Origin: Miscanthus floridulus
Lineage: Eukaryota > Streptophyta > Magnoliopsida > Poales > Poaceae
Direction: 5' to 3'
Length of the DNA: 64,000 nt
Assembly (NCBI RefSeq): GCF_019320115.1
Contig: NC_089597.1
Coordinates: forward strand, 122,413,485 to 122,477,484
Shown: in pieces, positions 1 through 12,320 of the stretch
Position numbering within the stretch: position 1 is the first letter of the stretch
How the letters are laid out: every line of letters begins with the position of its first letter
The notes under the pieces: generated by a model
What the model was told of the DNA's origin: nothing
Databases searched by the model: none
The model's input: the letters and a program-made list of their open reading frames with translations, nothing else
Made by a program: the position numbers and the translations under genes

Positions 1-3000
1 GTTCCGCAAGCACCACCGAGCACATCTGAGTGGTACTTCGATACCGGCGCGACGTCCCACATGTCCTCGTCCCCGGGTAACTTTCCCTCTTCTTCCATTA
101 ATCCTTCGTCATCTGTTATCACAGTGGGTAATGGTGCTAGCATGCCTGTCACGCACCAAGCACGAACATTCATTCCCACTGCCACCCATCCCCTTCATCT
201 GAATGACGTTCTTATTTCACCATCTTTGATCAAAAACTTAATCTCTGTTCGTCGCTTAACCCGCGACAATAATGTTTCGATCGAGTTTGACCCTGTTGGT
301 TTCTCCGTTAAGGATCTTCGTACCAGGGCGGAGATGCTCCGATGTGAGAGCATGGGCGACCTCTATCCTCTTCGGCTCCCGCATCATCAAGCTCTTGCTG
401 CTTCCTCCGGAATCTCACTCTGGCACCAGCGGCTTGGCCATCCAGGGACACCCGTTCTATCCCAGCTATTACAGTCTTTTGATTTTTAGTGTAATAAGAC
501 CGATGCACATGTTTGCTCTTCCTGTCAAATGGGCAAACACGCCCGGTTACCTTTCAGTAACTCCACTTCCCATAGTTATTTTCCTTTTCAACTTTTACAC
601 TCAGATGTTTGGACTTCACCAGTTTATAGCTATTCAGGCTACAAATATTATGTTGTGTTTCTTGATGATTATACACACTATTTGTGGACCATTCCTCTTC
701 GGCAAAAATCTGAAGTCCTGCCCACCATTCGCGCCTTCATAGCCTATGTCCAGACTCAGTTCCGATTGCCTATCTTGGCTTTGCAAACTGACAATGGCAA
801 GGAATTCGATTCCTATGCTCTCCGTTCTCTCTTCTCTGCGCACGGCATCCACCTGCGTCTGTCCTGCCCGTATACATCGCAACAAAATGGGAAAGCTGAG
901 CGAGTTCTTCGTACGCTTAACGATTGTCTTCGAACTATGCTTGTTCACAGTGCAGAACCGTCGGATTTTTGGGCCGAGGCACTGGCCACGGCGACGTACC
1001 TTGTCAACCGCCGTCCCTGCCGAACCATCGGCTCCCTGACGCCGTACCAGCTCCTCTTCGGCATCGCCCCCACATACGACGAGCTGCGCGTGTTTGGGTG
1101 TCGTTGCTTCCCTAACATCATGGCAACCGCACAGCACAAGCTCCAACGACGCTCGACGCCGTGCATCTTCATCGGCTACCCCGTAGATCATCGCGGCTAC
1201 CACTGCTACGACGTCGCGACAAGGCGGGTGATCACGTCTCGTCACGTTACATTTGACGAGACCGAGTTTCCGTTCCGCACGGCTTGCTCCCCCACGCCTT
1301 CTTCTCCACCGGAACTTGAGGATCCGCCTCCTCCCGTTACGGGCCGACGCGGGACCGTGACCGCGCCCACGACTCCACCATCGACACCACCGCGCCTCGT
1401 CGACATCCTTCCCCAACACCCCACACGTGCGCGAACGGTGCGTGCTGCACAACCTGCACCTCAGCAAGCGCCATCAGTGATCAGCGACAGCTCCTCCTCG
1501 TCGTGGTCCCCCTCGTCGTCGCCCAGTGCACCCAGCTCATCTCCAGCGCCTGCCACCGCACCAACCTCACCCACATTAGCACCCATAGGCCATCACATGG
1601 TCACCCGTGCTCGCGCCGGCATCCACAAACCGAACCCCAAGTATGCACTAACGGCCTCTCCAGCAATTTCACCAATCCCTCGCAGTGTCCGTGCCGCCAT
1701 CAAAGACCCACACTGGCACGCCGCCATGCAGTGTGAGTTCGACGCTCTACAGGCCAACAAGACATGGACTCTCGTTCCACGTCCACCCGGCGCTCACATC
1801 ATCACCGGGAAATGGGTCTTCAAACACAAGTTCAACTCCGACGGGACGCTCGAGCGGTATAAAGCCCGTTGGGTTGTCCGAGGCTTCCATCAGCGACCCG
1901 GCATCGACTTCGGCGAGACATTTTCGCCGGTAGTCAAGCCGGCCACCATACGCACCGTCCTCACGCTCGTCGCAACAAACAATTGGTCGGCTCATCAGCT
2001 AGACGTCTCCAACGCATTCCTGCACGGCTACCTTCGGGAGCACGTCTACTGTCAGCAACCCACTGGCTTCGTCGACTCTCGTCAGCCGGATGCAGTCTGC
2101 CTCCTCTCCAGATCGCTCTACGGCCTTCGTCAAGCTCCACGGGCGTGGTTCGACCGATTTGTTGGCCATGTTACATCCCTTGGGTTCGTGCAATCCAAGG
2201 CGGACTCGTCGCTGTTCGTCTACAACAATGGCGGCTCGACGGCGTACCTGCTATTGTACGTGGACGACATGATCCTGTCTGCGTCAAGCTCCAGTCTACT
2301 TCGACAAATCATTGCTCGTCTACAGGAGGCCTTTGCTGTGAAGGACATGGGACCGGTGAACCATTTCCTTGGCATCACTGTTCGTCGGAACAGCACCGGC
2401 TTCTACTTGTCCCAATCTCAGTACGCCGCCGAACTCCTGGAACGCGCCGGCATGGCCACCTGCAATCCAGCGGCAACGCCAGCCGACACGAAGCCAAAGC
2501 CGTCCACAATTGATGGAGCACTTCTCAAGGATGCCACTGCCTACCGGAGTGTTGCCGGTGCACTGCAATATCTGACGATCACACATCCTGATATCGCGTA
2601 CGCCGTGCAACAAGTATGCTTGCATATGCATGCACCGCGCGATGTTCACCATACTATGCTCAAGCGAATTCTTAGGTACATCAAAGGGACACTCCATCTG
2701 GGACTACAGCTCCGAACCGCGACATCACCGACGATCACCGCGTATTCGGACGCCGATTGGGCTGGCTGTCCGGACACGAGGCGTTCTACTTCAGGCTTCT
2801 GCATCTTCATCGGCAATTCTCTTGTCTCTTGGTCCTCCAAGCGACAGATGACCATGTCGCGGTCCAGCGCCGAGGCGGAGTACCGTGCCATCGCCAACGC
2901 CGTCGCCGAGTGTTCCTGGCTACGACATCTCCTCGGTGAACTTCTGTGCAAGGTGCCCACGGCGACTGTTGCGTTCTGTGACAACATCTCATCCGTTTAC

Positions 3001-3218
3001 ATGTCCAAGAACCCGGTTCATCATCGGCGGACCAAGCACATTGAGCTGGATATCCACTTCGTCCGGGAGAAGGTCGCCATTGGCGAGCTCCGCGTCACAC
3101 ATGTGCCCAGTGCGCGGCAGCTCGCGGACGTGTTCACCAAGGGTCTACCCTCCGCTCTATTCTTCGACTTCCGAGACAGTCTTTCCGTCACCGCCGACGA
3201 CGTCAAGACTGAGGGGGG
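1..3218 (+). pseudogene. Copia pol, copy 1 (protease to RNase H), 5' truncated by the window
   Basis: The frame is open from base 1, starting inside the aspartic protease (WYFDTGATSH at about 31-60). It continues through the GAG-pre-integrase motif (WHQRLGHP, about 421-444), the integrase core (HSDVW; LQTDNGKEF; E within QQNGKAER), the long Pro/Ser-rich linker, reverse transcriptase with catalytic LLYVDDMIL (about 2251-2280) and RNase H (DADWAG near 2752, RSSAEAEYRA near 2861). A TAG at 487-489 interrupts the frame between GAG-pre-integrase and integrase. Unlike copy 2, the integrase is free of a frameshift. The open frame runs past the polypurine tract into the LTR and its AT repeat up to 3492; that tail is a by-product and not protein. 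Not functional as it stands because of the stop and the missing 5' part. Confidence 0.9.
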
Positions 3219-3416
3219 TGTCAGCAGAGTCGTATCTCCCATGGTGGTTAGATCATTGCTGAGTCTTCAGGGGCACAACGTGCCCAAGCTCCCGCACTTG
3301 CTCCGCTGGACGCGGTCTCCACGGCGATTCTCCTGCGATCTGATTGATGCGCGCTCGCACAACTGCCGTAGCGTGCTCGCCCGCACCACCTGTGTAATCA
3401 TGGCCAATGGCCTCTC

Positions 3417-3491
<75 letters not shown>

Positions 3492-3555
3492 ACACTTGAG
3501 ATCAATACAAGGTGTGGAGTTTGGATCATACTCTCTCTGTGCTTTTCCTTCTACA
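3219..3555 (+). repeat. Copia LTR shared by copies 1 and 2 (337 bp)
   Basis: Begins TGTCAGCAGAG directly after the purine tract GAGGGGGG and ends CTTCTACA directly before TGGTATCA, so both TG...CA ends are defined by the flanking priming sites. By eye it differs from the right LTR (7911-8257) by three transitions outside the AT repeat and by five AT units inside it. Confidence 0.9.
3421..3488 (+). repeat. (AT)34 microsatellite inside the LTR
   Basis: Uninterrupted AT dinucleotides between CTCATGT and GTAACACTTGAG. They sit where a TATA box would be expected in a copia LTR, ahead of the likely R region. The matching tract in the right LTR has 39 units. Confidence 0.95.
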
Positions 3556-3567
3556 TGGTATCATCGT
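3556..3567 (+). other. Primer-binding site of copia copy 2
   Basis: TGGTATCATCGT follows the LTR's terminal CA. TGGTATCA matches the 3' end of plant initiator methionine tRNA, the usual copia primer; the match beyond eight bases is weak. Confidence 0.7.
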
Positions 3568-3607
3568 CCAAGGTTTCGTAAATCCCTTCGTCACTTCTTC
3601 CGCTGCC

Positions 3608-6600
3608 ATGGCTCCCTCTTCCAACAACTCAGAGTCCTCTGATGATGGCTTCTCCATTGCTCCAGCCAGCGCCTCCCAGATCTAGGGACTTTCCATCCGC
3701 CATCACGTTCCTGTCATCCTTGACATGGACGAGGCCAACTACGGCCAATGGCGTCTCTTCTTCGAGTCGACCCTCGGAAAATTCGACCTTCAGAGCCACG
3801 TCCGTTCTACTACGCCCGATGATGATCGCGACGACGAGTGGCGCATGGTTGACGCATGCATCGTCAACTGGATCCTCTCCACCGTACACAAGTCCGTCTT
3901 CGACATTGTTCGCCGTGATCGCCACGACGCGTTCTCTCTGTGGCACGCCGTCGAGGACCTGTTCCAGGATAATGAGCTGCAGCGCGCCATCTACCTGGAG
4001 GCGGAGCTGCGCTCCTTGCAGCAAGGCGATCTGTCGATGAATGAGTACTGCACCAAGTTGAAGAGGCTCGCCGATCAGCTCCGCGACATCGGACACCCCG
4101 TCTCCGAGCCGTGCCAGGTGCTCAATCTACTCCGCGGCCTCAACCCCAAGTACCGCTACGTCAAGCCGGTCATCACCGCCAAACACCCGCCGCACACCTT
4201 CATGAGCGCTCGTTCCTTCCTCATCCTCGAGGAAATCAGTCTCCAGAACGACGCCAAGGCTGAAGCCAGTCAAGCCCTCACCGCCTCTCATGGTGATCGA
4301 TCCAGCGCGTCATCCGGCTCCGCCAACGACGGATCATCCTCCTCCGACACCCCCCGTCACAACAACCGCACCAACACCGGGGGCTCCTACAATCGTTCCA
4401 ACCGACGTCGTGGCGGACGCGGCGGGGGCGGCGGCGGTGGACGCGGCGGACTGAGGAACAACAACAACTCCTCCAACAACCAGGGTACACCCTACGCCGC
4501 CGGCTACAACCCATGGCAGGGCATGGTGCAGGCGTGGCCTATGCCATTCCGTGCGCCAGGGGCCGGTGTTCTCGGCCCACGGCCGCCCTTCCAACCTCAA
4601 CACGCCATGACGGCTGGTCACCACGGTGGCGCGCCCCAGAACGCGTTCGACACTGCTGCTCTCTACGCCGCCCTCAACTCTGCCGGCGTTCCGCAAGCAC
4701 CACCGAGCACATCTGAGTGGTACTTCGATACCGGCGCGACGTCCCACATGTCCTCGTCCCCGGGTAACTTTCCCTCTTCTTCCATTAATCCTTCGTCATC
4801 TGTTATCACAGTGGGTAATGGTGCTAGCATGCCTGTCACGCACCAAGCACGAACATTCATTCCCACTGCCACCCATCCCCTTCATCTGAATGACGTTCTT
4901 ATTTCACCATCTTTGATCAAAAACTTAATCTCTGTTCGTCGCTTAACCCGCGACAATAATGTTTCGATCGAGTTTGACCCTGTTGGTTTCTCCGTTAAGG
5001 ATCTTCGTACCAGGGCGGACATGCTCCGATGTGAGAGCATGGGCGACCTCTATCCTCTTTGGCTCCCGCATCATCAAGCTCTTGCTGCTTCCTCCGGAAT
5101 CTCACTCTGGCACCAGCGGCTTGGCCATCCAGGGACACCCGTTCTATCCCAGCTATTACAGTCTTTTGATTTTTAGTGTAATAAGACCGATGCACATGTT
5201 TGCTCTTCCTGTCAAATGGGCAAACACGCCCGGTTACCTTTCAGTAACTCCACTTCCCATAGTTATTTAATTTCCTTTTCAACTTTTACACTCAGATGTT
5301 TGGACTTCACCAGTTTATAGCTATTCAGGCTACAAATATTATGTTGTGTTTCTTGATGATTATACACACTATTTGTGGACCATTCCTCTTCGGCAAAAAT
5401 CTGAAGTCCTGCCCACCATTCGCGCCTTCATAGCCTATGTCCAGACTCAGTTCCGATTGCCTATCTTGGCTTTGCAAACTGACAATGGCAAGGAATTCAA
5501 TTCCTATGCTCTCCGTTCTCTCTTCTCTGCGCACGGCATCCACCTGCGTCTGTCCTGCCCGTATACATCGCAACAAAATGGGAAAGCTGAGCGAGTTCTT
5601 CGTACGCTTAACGATTGTCTTCGAACTATGCTTGTTCACAGTGCAGCACCGTCAGATTTTTGGGCCGAGGCACTGGCCACGGCGACGTACCTTGTCAACC
5701 GCCGTCCCTGCCGAACCACCGGCTCCCTGACGCCGTACCAGCTCCTCTTCGGCATCGCCCCCACATACGACGAGCTGCGCGTGTTCGGGTGTCGTTGCTT
5801 CCCTAACATCATGGCAACCGCACAGCACAAGCTCCAACGACGCTCGACGCCGTGCATCTTCATCGGCTACCCCGCAGATCATCGCGGCTACCGCTGCTAC
5901 GACGTCGCGACAAGGCGGGTGATCACGTCTCGTCACGTTACATTTGACGAGACCGAGTTTCCGTTCCGCACGGCTTGCTCCCCCACGCCTTCTTCTCCAC
6001 TGGAACTTGAGGATCCGCCTCCTCCCGTTACGGGTCGACGCGGGACCGCGACCGCGCCCACGACTCCACCATCGACACCACCGCGCCTCGTCGACATCCT
6101 TCCCCAACACCCCACACGTGCGCGAACGGTGCGTGCTGCACAACCTGCACCTCAGCAAGCGCCATCAGTGATCAGCGACAGCTCCTCCTCGTCATGGTCC
6201 CCCTCGTCGTCGCCCAGTGCACCCAGCTCATCTCCAGCGCCTGCCACCGCACCAACCTCACCCACATTAGCACCCATAGGCCATCACATGGTCACCCGTG
6301 CTCGCGCCGGCATCCACAAACCGAACCCCAAGTATGCACTGACGGCCTCTCCAGCAATTTCACCAATCCCTCGCAGTGTCCGTGCCGCCATCAAAGACCC
6401 ACACTGGCACGCCGCCATGCAGTGTGAGTTCGACGCTCTACAGGCCAACAAGACATGGACTCTCGTTCCACGTCCACCCGGCGCTCGCATCATCACCGGG
6501 AAATGGGTCTTCAAACACAAGTTCAACTCCGACGGGACGCTCGAGCGGTATAAAGCCCGTTGGGTTGTCCGAGGCTTCCATCAGCGACCCGGCATCGACT

Positions 6601-7943
6601 TCGGCGAGACATTTTCGCCGGTAGTCAAGCCGGCCACCATACGCACCGTCCTCACGCTCGTCGCAACAAACAATTGGTCGGCTCATCAGCTAGACGTCTC
6701 CAACGCATTCCTGCACGGCTACCTTCAGGAGCACGTCTACTGTCAGCAACCCACTGGCTTCGTCGACTCTCATCAGCCGGATGCAGTCTGCCTCCTCTCC
6801 AGATCGCTCTACGGCCTTCGTCAAGCTCCACGGGCGTGGTTCGGCCGATTTGTTGGCCATGTTACATCCCTTGGGTTCGTGCAATCCAAGGCGGACTCGT
6901 CGCTATTCGTCTACAACAATGGCGGCTCGACGGCGTACCTGCTATTGTACGTGGACGACATGATCCTGTCTGCGTCAAGCTCCAGTCTACTTCGACAAAT
7001 CATTGCTCGTCTACAGGAGGCCTTTGCTGTGAAGGACATGGGACCGGTGAACCATTTCCTTGGCATCACTGTTCGTCGGAACAGCACCGGCTTCTACTTG
7101 TCCCAATCTCAGTATGCCGCCGAACTCCTGGAACGCGCCGGCATGGCCACCTGCAATCCAGTGGCAACGCCAGCCGACACGAAGCCAAAGCCGTCCACAA
7201 TTGATGGAGCACTTCTCAAGGATGCCACTGCCTACCGGAGTGTTGCCGGTGCACTGCAATATCTGACGATCACACGTCCTGATATCGCGTACGCCGTGCA
7301 ACAAGTATGCTTGCATATGCATGCACCGCGCGATGTTCACCATACTATGCTCAAGCGAATTCTTAGGTACATCAAAGGGACACTCCATCTGGGACTACAG
7401 CTCCGAACCGCGACATCACCGACGATCACCGCGTATTCGGACGCCGATTGGGCTGGCTGTCCGGACACGAGGCGTTCTACTTCAGGCTTCTGCATCTTCA
7501 TCGGCAATTCTCTTGTCTCTTGGTCCTCCAAGCGACAGACGACCGTGTCGCGGTCCAGCGCCGAGGCGGAGTACCGTGCCATCGCCAACGCCGTCGCCGA
7601 GTGTTCCTGGCTACGACATCTCCTCGGTGAACTTCTGTGCATGGTGCCCACGGCGACTGTTGCGTTCTGTGACAACATCTCATCCGTTTACATGTCCAAG
7701 AACCCGGTTCATCATCGGCGGACCAAGCACATTGAGCTGGATATCCACTTCGTCCGGGAGAAGGTCGCCATTGGCGAGCTCCGCGTCACACATGTGCCCA
7801 GTGCGCGGCAGCTCGCGGACGTGTTCACCAAGGGTCTACCCTCCGCTCTATTCTTCGACTTCCGAGACAGTCTTTCCGTCACCGCCGACGACGTCAAGAC
7901 TGAGGGGGGGTGTCAGCAGAGTCGTATCTCCCGTGGTGGTTAG
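3608..7943 (+). pseudogene. Copia gag-pol, copy 2, nearly complete but frameshifted
   Basis: The likely start is ATG 3608, about 50 bases after the priming site. The frame has a TAG at 3683-3685, continues as gag (UBN2-type, DEANYGQWRLFFES near 3728) and then a Gly/Arg-rich basic tract (about 4410-4450) where many copia Gags have a CCHC knuckle; I see no CCHC motif. Protease (WYFDTGATSH), GAG-pre-integrase and a TAG (5174-5176) follow. Copy 2 carries four extra bases near 5268 (TTATTTAATTTCC against TTATTTTCC in copy 1), which shift the frame before the integrase. From 5346 the frame is open to 7943 through integrase, reverse transcriptase (YVDDMIL near 6950) and RNase H. The purine tract has seven G's against six in copy 1, which changes the extreme C-terminal frame. 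Confidence 0.9.
7901..7910 (+). other. Polypurine tract of copia copy 2
   Basis: TGAGGGGGGG immediately precedes the 3' LTR. This is the usual plus-strand priming site. Confidence 0.75.
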
Positions 7944-8108
7944 ATCATTGCCGAGTCTTCAGGGGCACAACGTGCCCAAGCTCCCGCACTTGCTCCGCTG
8001 GACGCGGTCTCCACGGCGATTCTCCTGCGATCCGATTGATGCGCGCTCGCACAACTGCCGTAGCGTGCTCGCCCGCACCACCTGTGTAATCATGGCCAAT
8101 GGCCTCTC

Positions 8109-8193
<85 letters not shown>

Positions 8194-8257
8194 ACACTTG
8201 AGATCAATACAAGGTGTGGAGTTTGGATCATACTCTCTCTGTGCTTTTCCTTCTACA
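7911..8257 (+). repeat. Copia 3' LTR (347 bp)
   Basis: TGTCAGCAGAG...CTTCTACA. The 10-bp length difference from the LTR at 3219 is fully explained by the AT tract (39 against 34 units). The segment 3' of the AT tract looks identical in both LTRs. Confidence 0.9.
8113..8190 (+). repeat. (AT)39 microsatellite inside the 3' LTR
   Basis: Pure AT dinucleotides at the same LTR position as the 34-unit tract at 3421-3488. Confidence 0.95.
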
Positions 8258-9080
8258 ATAAGGTGGACTGGATAGAAAGTGGCTTGAAGTGTAATGTAAC
8301 TTGCACATTTACTTGTTCCTTCCGTGGGTTGAACTATTGCAAATGCACTATTAATCTGTGTTACAGCAAACGACGTGAGCTTACGCAGCTTAGTATATGT
8401 TTTGTTTGCAAATGCACTATTAACCTCTGTTGGCATTGCTTGTTTATAACATTTTGCTACTCTTTTTGGTTAGCTTCTCGCGACCTGGTGCATGCATTTA
8501 TTTGGGTCAAATAATGGGCCTCAGGGCCCCCAATGAAACTTAAAATGTAAGAAGTGCAATGGACTGGGTCCACATGCATATAAGGAGGAAACTAGGCCTG
8601 CCGGCTCCTTCTTCCTCGGTTACTGTTGTGCTGTGTCGCTGCTCCCAACCTTGGCTGCTTCCTTTAATTTGTCCCTCCGAGCTCCCATGACGGCAAATTG
8701 ATGATTGCTCGAGAGAGTCTTCTAGCTAGGAAGAGGAAGATGCATGTATGAAAGCACTGCTTATGATCATTCAGTGGCAGGGTTCCATCAACTGCTATCT
8801 CAGAACGAAGCGCACTGGATAGTGGATACATCGGAGTAGCAAGCGGCGGCAGCTAGCGCCACTCCAACTACTGCTACACCGCCACGCGCGGGCCCAGGCC
8901 GTCCAACACCTCGATGGGGCACGGCAGTGGCTTGGTCGACGAGCAATCGATCTCAACATGTGGCTTGGTGTCTTCGGCTGGTTCGTCCGTCCGCCGGACC
9001 GAGCACGTTCACCGTGGCGTCGTTGGCTATCGCACAGGGCCACTGGCCACTGGCCACATGCCCACATCCTGAATCGTGCG
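8258..9080. repeat. NLR-locus flank, paralogous block A
   Basis: No gene seen. From 8260 (GTGGACTGGATAG) to about 8700 it matches 28290-28661 followed by 29478-29545: the same succession of blocks, including AACTAGGCCT and CTGTGTCGCTGCTCCCAACC. The part at 8705-8815 (GCTCGAGAG; GATCATTCAGT; GCAGGGTTCC) also matches 59510-59640. It is therefore one of three copies of a duplicated segment. The remainder (8840-9080) is GC-rich and unassigned. Confidence 0.7.
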
Positions 9081-9089
9081 TTGGCTAAA
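9081..9089 (+). repeat. 9-bp target duplication, left copy
   Basis: TTGGCTAAA, repeated exactly at 24058-24066. Nine bases is typical of Mutator-like elements. Confidence 0.6.
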
Positions 9090-9581
9090 CAGTAATACTA
9101 CACGTCTTACGTCCGACAAGAGTAAATCGTCGGACGTTCTGCAGCCCACTGTCTCGTTACTTGCGCTTTTACCCTGTCGGCGCTTGCTCTGCCCGCGAGT
9201 TTAATAAAAAAAATTCACCCATCCTTATCTCTTCCGCTTCCTCCTCCCCTGTTTCCGTGCCTTGCGGCTGTCCCGTCCTGGGCGCGGACACGCACTCCCC
9301 TCGCTGCTGCCGCGCGCCCCATCCGCCGCCGCTCGCTCGCGCCCCATCGCGCGCGCGCCTCTCGCCCCTCCCGTCGCGCGGGCTGGTGCTAGTGGTGCTT
9401 GCTTCGCTCGTCGTGCGCGCCGCCCGCCCGACCGACCCAAGCCCATTGCTGGTGACGCTGGTGGCAGTGGTGCTCGCGTGCGCCGCTGGTGCTGGATGGT
9501 AGTGGTGCTCGCGCGCCGTCAATCGCCGCCGGCTCCCACCCCGATGGCCGGAATTGACCGGCACAGGCGCTCCCCCTGCCG

Positions 9582-9875
9582 TATGTTGCAAATATATGTT
9601 TCAAGTGTTTCAGACGTTTCATATGTATTTTGCAGTTGTTTCATATGGATGTTGTAAAATTAGATCGGCGGATGTTGCACATGTTGCATATGTTGCAAGT
9701 GTTTTAGAGACATGTTGCAAGAGTTTGTTCAAAATGTTTTATCTGTTCCAAACATATGTTGCAAGCGTTTTCATCAGGATGTTGCATATGTTTCAGACAT
9801 ATGTTGCAACAATATGTTCTAAATGTTTCATCTGTTCCGGTCTTCCGTTGCAGCAAGTGTTTTCTTGTTGCAACT
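9582..9875 (+). repeat. Degenerate TGTTGCA/GTTTCA repeat tract
   Basis: Irregular units built on TTGCA and GTTTCA (GTTTCAAGTGTTTCAG, ATGTTGCATATGTTGCAAG and so on), spaced about 15-45 bases. The same tract resumes at 23570 after the gypsy element, so the gypsy element inserted into it. Confidence 0.75.
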
Positions 9876-10831
9876 TGTTGTAGCATGGCTCCTGGCGGGT
9901 GGCGAAGGCCCTTGACCGCGGGGTGTCGTCAAGGCGTCTTCGAGCGGGCGAAGACCAGGCGCTGACTAGGAGATTTCTTGACCGTGCTCGAGGGGTCATC
10001 ACGAACTCCGCCGAGGCCAGGCACGCACCCTGCCGACCGCTCAGGCGGGCGTCTCCGGTATTACGGGCGGAGGCAGCCTTATCTCTAAACTAACCAAACA
10101 AACTATTTTGCCCAAGTGTGCGCAGGTACTCAAGCGCGGGTGCTCGCGGTGGGCGCAAGCGCGCCAACATGGCCCCTGCTCAGCCGGGCGGAGACCTACA
10201 GATGATGTCTCCGCCTGGACCGGCGGGGACCCTCCAAGGCAACAGCGCGCCACTAAGGGCGAAGGCTCCGAGGCCAGGGACCGGGCGGAGACCAGCTGGT
10301 GATGTCTCCGCCCGGACCGGCGGGGACTCTCCGAGGCAACAGCGCGCCCCTGAACGCGAAGGCCAGCGGCGCGCGGAGAGCGTCTTCGACTGCCCGGCGG
10401 AGGCCCGCCAAGGGAGCGGCGCGTCCGTGGGGATGAAGGCCAGGCGCTGGGGAGCCAGGCCTTTGGGCCGAAGACCAGCTACAGTGGGCCGACCTGCTCG
10501 TGGAGGCCCATTGCTTAGAAACGGCGTGGCGGGACTGCCCCGCGATTAAAAGGCTAGCAGCAGGAATATTCCAGGAATGTACTGTAGTAGTTAAGGGGCA
10601 TTGTAATAAATTCTGTTATGTGGTAGTTGAGTCCTATAAATAGGGGACACTTGTAACCGTGGCGATGGTTGGTGAATGAATTAATGAAACCCTAGTTTTC
10701 CGAGTCATTCCCTTACTCAACATTCTCCCCCTTTGTCATTTTCCTTCCCAAGCCTCCGCCTGAGGACGACCGTCCTGTCAGGCGGAGGCCTTGGCCTCTT
10801 CCACATAGTTAGAAACCACTAAGTTTCAACA
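9876..10831 (+). repeat. Gypsy 5' LTR (956 bp)
   Basis: Starts TGTTGTAGCATGG and ends AAGTTTCAACA. It contains CCTATAAATAGG (TATA box at 10635-10643), the likely promoter, with GGACACTTGTAACCG just downstream. It is rich in GGCGGAG/CTCCGCC words in both orientations. Confidence 0.92.
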
Positions 10832-10832
10832 T

Positions 10833-10847
10833 TGGCGCCCACCGTGG
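10833..10847 (+). other. Gypsy primer-binding site
   Basis: TGGCGCCCACCGTGG lies one base beyond the 5' LTR. TGGCGCC is a common start of plant gypsy primer sites; I do not assign the tRNA. Confidence 0.75.
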
Positions 10848-10868
10848 TTAGGCCAAGGCAAACCAACG

Positions 10869-12320
10869 ATGGTAGGGAAAAGAAAGACCACCACCAGAGC
10901 AGCAGCGACCACGGGTCAGCGAGGAAGGCCTAGGCGCAACACTCGTAGCGCCTACGCAACCTCGCCAGCGGAGGATGACACCAGAGCAGATGCCCAGGGT
11001 CAACCACCGGAACCCCAAGACCGAGAGATTCAAGATCCGGAGGCCCAACCAAATTCAGCCACGGCACCCGAGCAAGAACTACAACAGCTGCAAGCACAGT
11101 TGCAAAGAGCGCAACAAGAGAGGGACAGAATGGCAGCAGCATTTGCAGCTAATCAGCAAGCTATTCAAGCATCAGCACAAGCAGCAGAAATAAGGCAGCA
11201 GTTGGCAGTCCTACATGCTGAGATGCTAAGTATGCAGCATGCAGTACCAGCAACAACCTCCGCAATCCCAGCCTCCGTAGCAACACCAACTGCAACCATG
11301 CTTCAAGGTTCTATGCCAGTGATCAGCCAGCCGACAATACCATCTCAGGTGATGCGGAGGCCTATCGATCCCAAGTCACCACTATCTGAAGGCATACAAC
11401 AATCGCCATGGCCAACAGCGTACAAGCCAATCACACTACCCAAGTTCAACGGAAAGACTGACCCCCATCAGTTCATCATGAGTTACGAAGCAGCTAGTAG
11501 CCTCCGCCGGCGGAGACGATGCCGTCTTGGCAAAGTCATTTGTCATTGCAGCCGAAGGTGACGCACTGGCTTGGTACTTCTATGCTCAAACCAAGTACAG
11601 TCTACTCTTGGGAGAACCTCCGGGACAAGATATTGGCAAACTTCAAAGGCCTAACAGCACAGTCGCTGACTTCCACAGATCTGTTTCAGTGTAAGCAAAT
11701 ACAGGGAGAGACACTCCATGACTACTTCCGGAAATTCGTGCAACTAAAGGCGAAGGCACCAGATGTCCCTAGACGAGATCGCCATCGAAGCAGCAATCAA
11801 AGGCCTCCGAATTGGGCCATTCGCAGCACACTTAGCAAGAGAGAAACCAACCTCCATACAGTAGTTGTATGACCAATTTGAGAAGTACTGCAGATCAGAC
11901 AATGACCTGTGCAAGAGGCTGGAGGAGCAAGGTCAAAACAGACAACAAAACAGCAGCAAAAATCCCCAGAAAACCTATATGAACCAGAATGTATCAAATC
12001 AGAAGCCAGGCCAGGGGCAAGTGCTCAGTATCGAGGGTCAACCCCACACTGAGCAACGGCAACAGACAGCGCCAACACGGCCAGAGGCCCAGACAAGGAA
12101 CCAAGATCGGCAAGGTTACCAAGGCAAAAACTAGAACAGAAACCAAAGCCAGAAACAACGCAGGCCATATTGCGTTTTTCACTGGCGAAAACGCAGGGCA
12201 CAGCACCAAAGATTGTCCGGAGACAAAAGAAACACAAGAAAGGATAAAGAACAAGCAAACTGCCCAACCTCCGACACTAGCAGAGCGCAAGAGAGGTCAA
12301 CACCACATACACAACTAGCC
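10869..12320 (+). pseudogene. Gypsy gag, frameshifted
   Basis: Starts ATGGTAGGGAAAAG 21 bases after the priming site. The N-terminal part is Gln/Ala-rich with coiled-coil character (about 11060-11240). The capsid region follows (LPKFNGKTDPHQFI near 11440, then, after a frame change near 11510, SWENLRDKILANFKG near 11610). A third frame from 11865 carries the Gln-rich nucleocapsid. A knuckle-like pattern ending in GHSTKDCPETKE lies near 12190-12230, with the first Cys of a CX2C pair not evident. At least three frame changes make it non-functional. Confidence 0.8.

Larger units (their letters stand above)
1..8257 (+). mobile_element. Tandem Ty1-copia array: partial copy, shared LTR, second copy, LTR
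   Basis: Order seen: internal region (5' end beyond the window), LTR, internal region, LTR. The middle LTR (3219-3555) serves as the 3' LTR of copy 1 and the 5' LTR of copy 2. Copia order is clear: gag, protease, GAG-pre-integrase, integrase, reverse transcriptase, RNase H. The two internal regions are nearly identical and carry the same in-frame TAG (487-489 and 5174-5176), so they descend from one already defective element. This internal-LTR-internal-LTR pattern is what unequal recombination between LTRs produces. The base after the right LTR starts ATAAG, and the paralogous block near 28290 also reads AATAAG, so ATAAG is a possible target duplication whose left partner lies outside the window. 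Confidence 0.93.

Noticed and set aside
3219..3492. Copia pol extending through the LTR and AT tract (Tyr-Ile repeats)
   Set aside because: The frame crosses the purine tract and LTR start; AT repeats have no stop in this frame, so the tail is an artefact.
9161..9657. Two plus-strand frames in the GC-rich part of the Mutator-like element
   Set aside because: No domain, extreme GC bias and mirror-image frames on the other strand; most likely compositional.
10041..10549. Frames in both gypsy LTRs (also 22781-23263)
   Set aside because: GC-rich LTR sequence open on both strands; not known to encode protein in this element class.
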